From contig JALQBC010000005.1 of assembly GCA_023375675.1 (NCBI GenBank), forward strand, positions 496,001 through 560,000: a stretch of DNA of 64,000 bases, read 5' to 3'. The position numbers were made by a program, and so were the translations under genes. The notes under the pieces are model-generated. The model was given only the letters and a program-made list of their open reading frames with translations, was not told the origin of the DNA and made no database searches. Each line of letters opens with the position of its first letter. Within the stretch, counting starts at the first letter, position 1. The stretch comes from Cytospora piceicola (taxonomy: Eukaryota; Ascomycota; Sordariomycetes; Diaporthales; Cytosporaceae). This document shows, piece by piece, positions 58,972 to 64,000 of this stretch.

Positions 58972-59418
58972 ATGTCTTTCGACTGGACGCACGCCTACTG
59001 CCTCACCTGCGACACGCAGACGGATGGCACCACCTACTGCTCCGAATCGTGCAGGCTGGCAGAGTACGAACAATCGTCAAACCCGAGCAGCGGTCCTAGC
59101 TCGCCTGCCTTTAGCGGCCCCAGCTACCCATGGTCCTCCAGGCCAACAACTACATCCAACAAGTTCTCCCAGTCATCACTATACGACCACAGCCACTCGA
59201 CTTCCCACCAAGCATCACAGCAACGACATGGCTCCACGGCCCCACCCCCGCGAATCCTGTCTCCCTCGAGCTCCCACGCAAGCCTCTGCTCCATGAGGAG
59301 CAACTCGTCATCAACCACCGACGCGGCCATGCAGCTGTCGGACGCAGCCAGGAGGGAGCTCCTCGCGTACGCGAGCTCGTTCGAGAACGCCCGCTCGTCA
59401 CGGAGGCAGTCGCACTAG
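58972..59418 (+). CDS. Ecl1-like zinc-binding protein, life-span/stress regulator type
   Basis: Small intronless gene, 148 aa. Near the N-terminus Cys10, Cys13, Cys23 and Cys27 form a CxxC-x9-CxxxC cluster (YCLTCDTQTDGTTYCSESC), matching fission yeast Ecl1-family proteins, which bind zinc and extend chronological life span under stress or starvation. The rest is Ser/Thr/Pro-rich and disordered, apart from a short helix near the C-terminus (LSDAARRELLAYASSFENA). The start is the ATG that places the cluster at the usual distance; the frame is open upstream without an ATG of better context. The gene stands alone between 15.6 kb and over 4 kb of gene-free DNA, so its control region may be very large. 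The family call rests on the Cys cluster and size. Confidence 0.78.
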   Translation: MSFDWTHAYCLTCDTQTDGTTYCSESCRLAEYEQSSNPSSGPSSPAFSGPSYPWSSRPTTTSNKFSQSSLYDHSHSTSHQASQQRHGSTAPPPRILSPSSSHASLCSMRSNSSSTTDAAMQLSDAARRELLAYASSFENARSSRRQSH

Positions 59419-60906
59419 AACAAGTCGAAAAACGTTTCGATGAGTCTTGTGTGGATTCGCCCGTGGATGGTGTCACGCCTCGGGCACCACGTTGTTTCCT
59501 AGATACCCCCCCTCCCCACTCCAACGTCTTTTAATTGGACCTGGAATTTTTCATCGGGATTGCGCTTCGTCACTTCTCACAGTCACATCTGGCGGTCGAG
59601 CCTCGTCTGCTTTTACTGCGTAACTTCCTTCTGATCATCGGCGGGTACTTTGGCCTTTTCTGTCGTTTTCTGTACTACAAAAAAAAAGCATTCATCGGAG
59701 CACAAGCATTATTACAACAAAAGTCTGGGTCTATACAGGGAATTGGGACAGGATATTTGATATTTCCTCTATTTGTTTTGGGACTGGCGGGATATTAGGC
59801 GTCTTCACAGGATTGCGAGCTATGATCCTGCTGTACCAAGACACACAGACACTGGGTTTTCCTTTTTCTATTTTTTTTAACACTATTTGTTGCTGGCTGA
59901 GTACCGTGGAGGACACTGTACTGGAGCATCGGCAATCATCGGAGGAGTCACTCCAGGAATCTGGGAAAGGCAATTGGTTATGAAAATGGGTTTCATGACG
60001 GTGGTGTCAGTGGTGATATCCACAACTGGTGGATAGGTCTTCATACGGGGAGCACTGACGTGTTCCCCGACAGCCCATTGCTTACAGGGCTGAGAAGGTT
60101 TTACTCGGGGAGACCGCGAGTGCTGGAACTTGTTGGACAGGAATCTTCGGCAGATAGTCAGTCCTTCACAATGTGGACAGCTTCATCCACTTTGGATGAA
60201 GCGTTCCTGCTGTTGGCTCAGAAATCGAGATCAGTTTCAGCTCCCCACTCATTCTATCTTTACATACATGGCTCGTTCCAACTGTGACTGCAGACATGTT
60301 GTTTCTGCTGCTCATGTTTTTTCCCACCGGCCGCGGCCAGCTGTGCAGGGCCGGCTTCAGCTCCATCTCGATGTGTTCACAACGCACATTCATTCACAGT
60401 TGATGATGATGCCGTGGAATGCTCCGGTTGGCGTTGTCTCATTCGTCTAGATTTGCGGCACTTTACATTTCCCACCCACGTGTTACGGAATGATTCATCA
60501 AAAGATCTCTACTTTTTCTCGGGCTTTAGAACCCTATTGCTTATTGCTTCTTTTCCTGGCTTCACAACAATAGACAATAGTTGTTTTTGCCTCGACGCCC
60601 TTGCCTTTTTCTCCAACCAACACTTGGGAGACCTTCACTGGAACGAGTGTACTCGGAGTCTCGGGCTGCCGCTGACTCGTTCTCATGGGACCAATATCGA
60701 ATCGACATTGTTTCCGACACATATCACTGTCCACCCAATTCTCCCTTTGCCCGGACAAAGCAAAAAAAAAAGAAAAAGGCTGGGTGCGGGCGCAGTCTTT
60801 CGATCCACATCACATCACAGCACTTTACATCACGACTCACACACTAAGAAGTAAAGAAGCTCAGCCTTGCGGACTGGGAGGACCCCAGCTTTTCTTCTGA
60901 GACGGG

Positions 60907-60911
<5 letters not shown>

Positions 60912-60942
<31 letters not shown>
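60912..60942. repeat. GA microsatellite
   Basis: About 15 GA dinucleotides in intergenic DNA, 1.5 kb after the Ecl1-like gene. Confidence 0.9.
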
Positions 60943-60946
<4 letters not shown>

Positions 60947-62147
60947 GCTCGAGTTTTCTTTTTGGAGAAACAAGAACTATTCGTGCTTTCTCCTCGAACT
61001 TCCGCCATGCCCGCCAAACAAACAAAGCCACCATCTACCTACCCGGTCCAACGCTAAGGGGGTGCAGGAAGGGTGAGAAGGCAGCTTAGCTACCTAGCTA
61101 GCCTTCAAGTGCCACGGCTGTGTTGGACGCCAACGCCGGTCCGCCCAGGGCGAAGAGGTGACTACCAACGTTTAGCCCAGGTGGTTTTCCGCACACTCTA
61201 ACACGTAGTCTCCGCGTAGTCGAGTGGTGGGAGTGACGACAAGCCAGCATGGCGGAACCTTCCAGCACCCGGTATGTGTGTGTGTGTACGTGTCCAGCCA
61301 GTCAGTATGACTTCAAAGCCCTTTTTCTCGGGAATTCTAGGATGACGAGATCACGTCCTTGAAAACTCTGTCGAAGGCTGGAGGTACACACGAGGGATGG
61401 GGGGGGCATATTAGATTGGTACAGTAAATAGATGGATGGACTGCCCTTGGAGGCAAGTACATTCCCCCGTTATAAAGGTGCAGAGATACATGATAGTTCA
61501 GTCTTACTCTTAAACAAAACGGGACCGGCTGGCCGGCCAAGGATCTCTGCATCTCTTCAGCCCCCAAAACCGGGCTGACAAGAAAAAGCATCGTCCAGGA
61601 TTTCCCTTGTCAATGCCTGTGTGTGCGTGTGTGTGATCTGTACGGAGTATTACCTACGCACAGGCAGAATTGTGGCTGCGAGCCTCACAACTGGCCGAGG
61701 TGTGTCGTGCATTGCGCCATCCCCCCACGCAAAGATGGTGAGGCTAAGAAACGAAAGGTCTGAGACAGCCAAAATCAAAACAAGAAAAAAAAAAAGATTC
61801 AAAAAAAAGTCCACACAGAGGAGTGAGTGATCTGACAGCTGACCAGGAACATTGTCTTGCACAGGGGGGAAAGTACTTAGGCATGTAAGAGAATTCTGGA
61901 TCGCTCTGACGGATTTGTCTGGGGCACACCACACGACACAGGTTTGCACCGATGTTTTGTCTTCCATACATAAGTTTCAGCCTTTTCCGGGCAACCGAAA
62001 CAAAACAATAATGCGTTCGGGATCATGGGCTGATTTGGGGAAGGGGGAGGGGGGGGGTGTGGTTGCAGGCCCTTGTCGATCATTGCGTGAACTTATTCAT
62101 TCCTCGGCGGGTTTTTCCTTGATGTTGTTTCCAAAGCGCAGTCTAAA

Positions 62148-62159
62148 CCCCCCCCCCCC
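62148..62159. repeat. C12 homopolymer
   Basis: Twelve C in a row, intergenic; others of 9-11 G or C lie at 62049, 62532, 62859 and 62985. Confidence 0.9.
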
Positions 62160-63949
62160 TCCTTCCGGCGTTTTCCTTTGAGGAAAATTCGCGTGCGGCT
62201 GCCTCATCGAGAGAGGAAAAGTAATAGAGAGTATGTGTTCTTGAGTAGTACAGAGTAGTCAAGATCTGATCCCTCGGAACCGAAACACGCAGAGCTCCAG
62301 GAAGGGGTTTTCTCCTTCGTACCTATCCGTAGAGCTACCTAGGTACCCAAGTAGGTACTCCTCCAGCAGCAGCACAGCACTGCACTCGTCTCGCAGCTAA
62401 CTGACTAGCACAGCTATGCTGGTACAGCTAGCTAGCAGCGTGGCCCCTCCCGTGCATGATGGGGAGAAGCGACGGGGAGAAGCTTGGGCCAAGATCAGCA
62501 ACATGTATCGATGTGTACAAAGCAAGGAACACCCCCCCCCCCGCCCTTCGATCCATCCCCCGATCGACCCTGCAGGCTCTTCCCTTGGATGGAGTGTTGC
62601 AGTGACAGTCAGACTGACATACAGAAACAGGGCTTGGACCACAGAACAACAAAACGATAGTACATGCTTGCTGTAGGTTCTCCTCGCCCTGGCATGAGCA
62701 TGTCACATCAACGGTGGGACGGTATTTAGTCAGGCCTCTCTATCTTCTCGGGGCTCAGAGAGCAGAGTGACCGTGTATTTACATATGCAATTCCCCAGCC
62801 TCGGCGCGGATGGGATCGATCTGGGAAACGATATATACGACACCACCAACGAACGCCTGGGGGGGGGTCCCAGATTTCGGTACATCTTGGCTGACTGGGT
62901 GGTTCGCCCGTATGCAGGCCTGGCAGGCCAGCATCATCTTTGTGTGGATGTGTGATGTGCGTGTATAAGAGGCATAGCGGGGGAGGGGGGGGGGTGAGCG
63001 AAACCAATTATTAACAGAAAGGAACGATCAGTGAGCTTTGTAGAGAAGGTCACGGGGATTGCGATGCCGTTGTCAATTATGCATCATCACACCCCGTAAT
63101 ATCGTGATGATCTTCGTGAGGGTGGCTCAATTGGTTCATCTTCCTTGGTCCGCGCGCGGCTGTCAATGCTCATAGTGGTACCGCTACTTCTCGAAACTTC
63201 ATGCTGATGTCGTTGAAGGCCCCCTTGGAAAGAAAGAAAAAAAAACTTGGTTCCCGCGCGGCCGTGTGAAGGAAGCCTGCCATGTGTCAAGTGGTAATCC
63301 CGTACCCACAAGGGTCGAGGTCTAGATCTCGGGATTGTGTGTGGGTGTGTGTGGGAGCCTGGAGCCTCTCCCTCACACAAGATAGATGTCACGTCAGGTG
63401 TTGTTGGCAAGGCTGGGATGTTGCTGGTGCGGCTGGGTTTCGGTACATAGTTGGGCTGATTCTCGTTAATTCGAGAACGAATCAGCGTGCGTCGTCGGTC
63501 AGTTTCATGACTGCACTTGTGGAATTTTTCTTACGTCTTGTCAGGATCCTTCAATGGTATTAATACCGGCAGGAACAGCTGGAGTGCATATTTAGAAGTT
63601 TGTTACATAATGTGGAACGCATCTTGACGTATAGTATAGAATGCCAACCTGGCCTAAATCCATGGATCCTTTGGTATTGTTTCATCGCCAATGTCGATGT
63701 TGTGATATCCAGCCAGCCAGCCAGTCAGCCAGCCAACCCAGCCAATCCAGCCTGCCCAGCCCAAGCAGAGGCTAACACGACATCTAGGTTCTCCACAGCA
63801 AACAGAAAATAATAAGGCGTGATCCAGATTGTTCGTATGCAATACTGTGTGCGTACCGAGAAGGGAGAAAAAAAGGCCACCACACGAAACAGGCGGGTTA
63901 GAGAAAACGAACCAGCCGGCCCCGTCTCCCGGCCCCGGATCGATTCTTA

Positions 63950-64000
63950 CCGTATCGGTTCCACAGACGGTGAGCTTCTTGATCCCTTCGAGACCCCGGC
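63950..64000 (-). CDS. possible exon of a gene reaching beyond the right edge
   Basis: The minus strand reads GLEGIKKLTVCGTDT, followed at once by a GTAAGA donor and, farther on, CTAACC and a CACACAG acceptor. This looks like a true exon-intron border. The plus strand is also open here (RIDSYRIGSTDGELLDPF), so orientation is not settled. No family recognised. Confidence 0.25.

Larger units (their letters stand above)
59419..64000. other. 4.6 kb without a confident gene
   Basis: Contains a GA microsatellite (60912-60942), G/C runs at 62049-62057, 62148-62159, 62532-62542, 62859-62867 and 62985-62994, a TACCTAGGTA palindrome (62336-62345) and CCAG repeats near 63.71 kb. Short open frames overlap in several frames and are not supported. 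The last 60 bases may touch a neighbouring gene. Confidence 0.55.

Noticed and set aside
1..64000. Transposons, RIP blocks, centromere, CRISPR, tRNA or rRNA genes
   Set aside because: No transposase or reverse-transcriptase motifs, terminal repeats, AT-rich tracts, direct-repeat arrays or tRNA box pairs were noticed by eye. A tRNAscan and repeat search would be needed to exclude short or degraded copies.

Overview
The window is nuclear DNA of a filamentous ascomycete. Genes carry short introns (about 50-140 nt) with GT..AG ends and CTAAC/CTGAC-like branch sites, and the proteins resemble those of Sordariomycetes most closely (a NUC-2/PHO81 SPX-ankyrin protein, a Dad2 DASH subunit, a DUF2293 protein, a fungal-type CRM1). 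The class is an inference; the species cannot be fixed from the sequence. I saw no transposase, no AT-rich RIP-type block, no CRISPR array and no convincing tRNA or rRNA gene.

Left part, 1-23.8 kb. A truncated nuc-2/pho81 (-) runs off the left edge. Next come a Cue5-like ubiquitin-binding autophagy adaptor (-) and the ESCRT-III subunit vps20 (+), which diverge from a 0.57-kb promoter. A DUF2293 protein (-), a DHX35-type DEAH helicase (+) and two single-pass membrane proteins (+) follow. The two membrane proteins are separated by 4.6 kb without a recognisable gene.

Middle part, 25-43.3 kb, is gene-dense: a membrane-anchored type-B carboxylesterase (-), a protein with TPX2-like motifs (-), the DASH kinetochore subunit dad2 (-), shugoshin sgo1 (+), the retromer subunit vps29 (-), an alanine-glyoxylate aminotransferase (+) and the eight-exon exportin crm1 (+). 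dad2 and sgo1 are head to head and share a promoter with an MCB-type ACGCGT box. With the TPX2-like gene they look like a small chromosome-segregation neighbourhood. Vps20, Cue5 and Vps29 all belong to endosome/vacuole trafficking but are not clustered in one block.

Right part, 43.3-64 kb, holds only one confident gene, a 148-aa Ecl1-like zinc-binding protein at 58.97-59.42 kb. The 15.6 kb before it is a gene desert of ordinary base composition. It contains many G/C homopolymers, microsatellites, copies of a dispersed TACCTAGGTA palindrome, and a 43-nt near-identical copy of an internal piece of vps29.

Points most worth checking: the nuc-2 start codon split by an intron; the vps29 fragment; the dispersed palindrome family; the desert with its poly-G/C tracts; the mitochondrial-type N-terminal extension of the aminotransferase; and Thr at the leptomycin-B position of CRM1. 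I did not find a clearly new multi-gene system. Gene models were built by hand from splice signals and reading frames, and exon ends may be off by a few bases.
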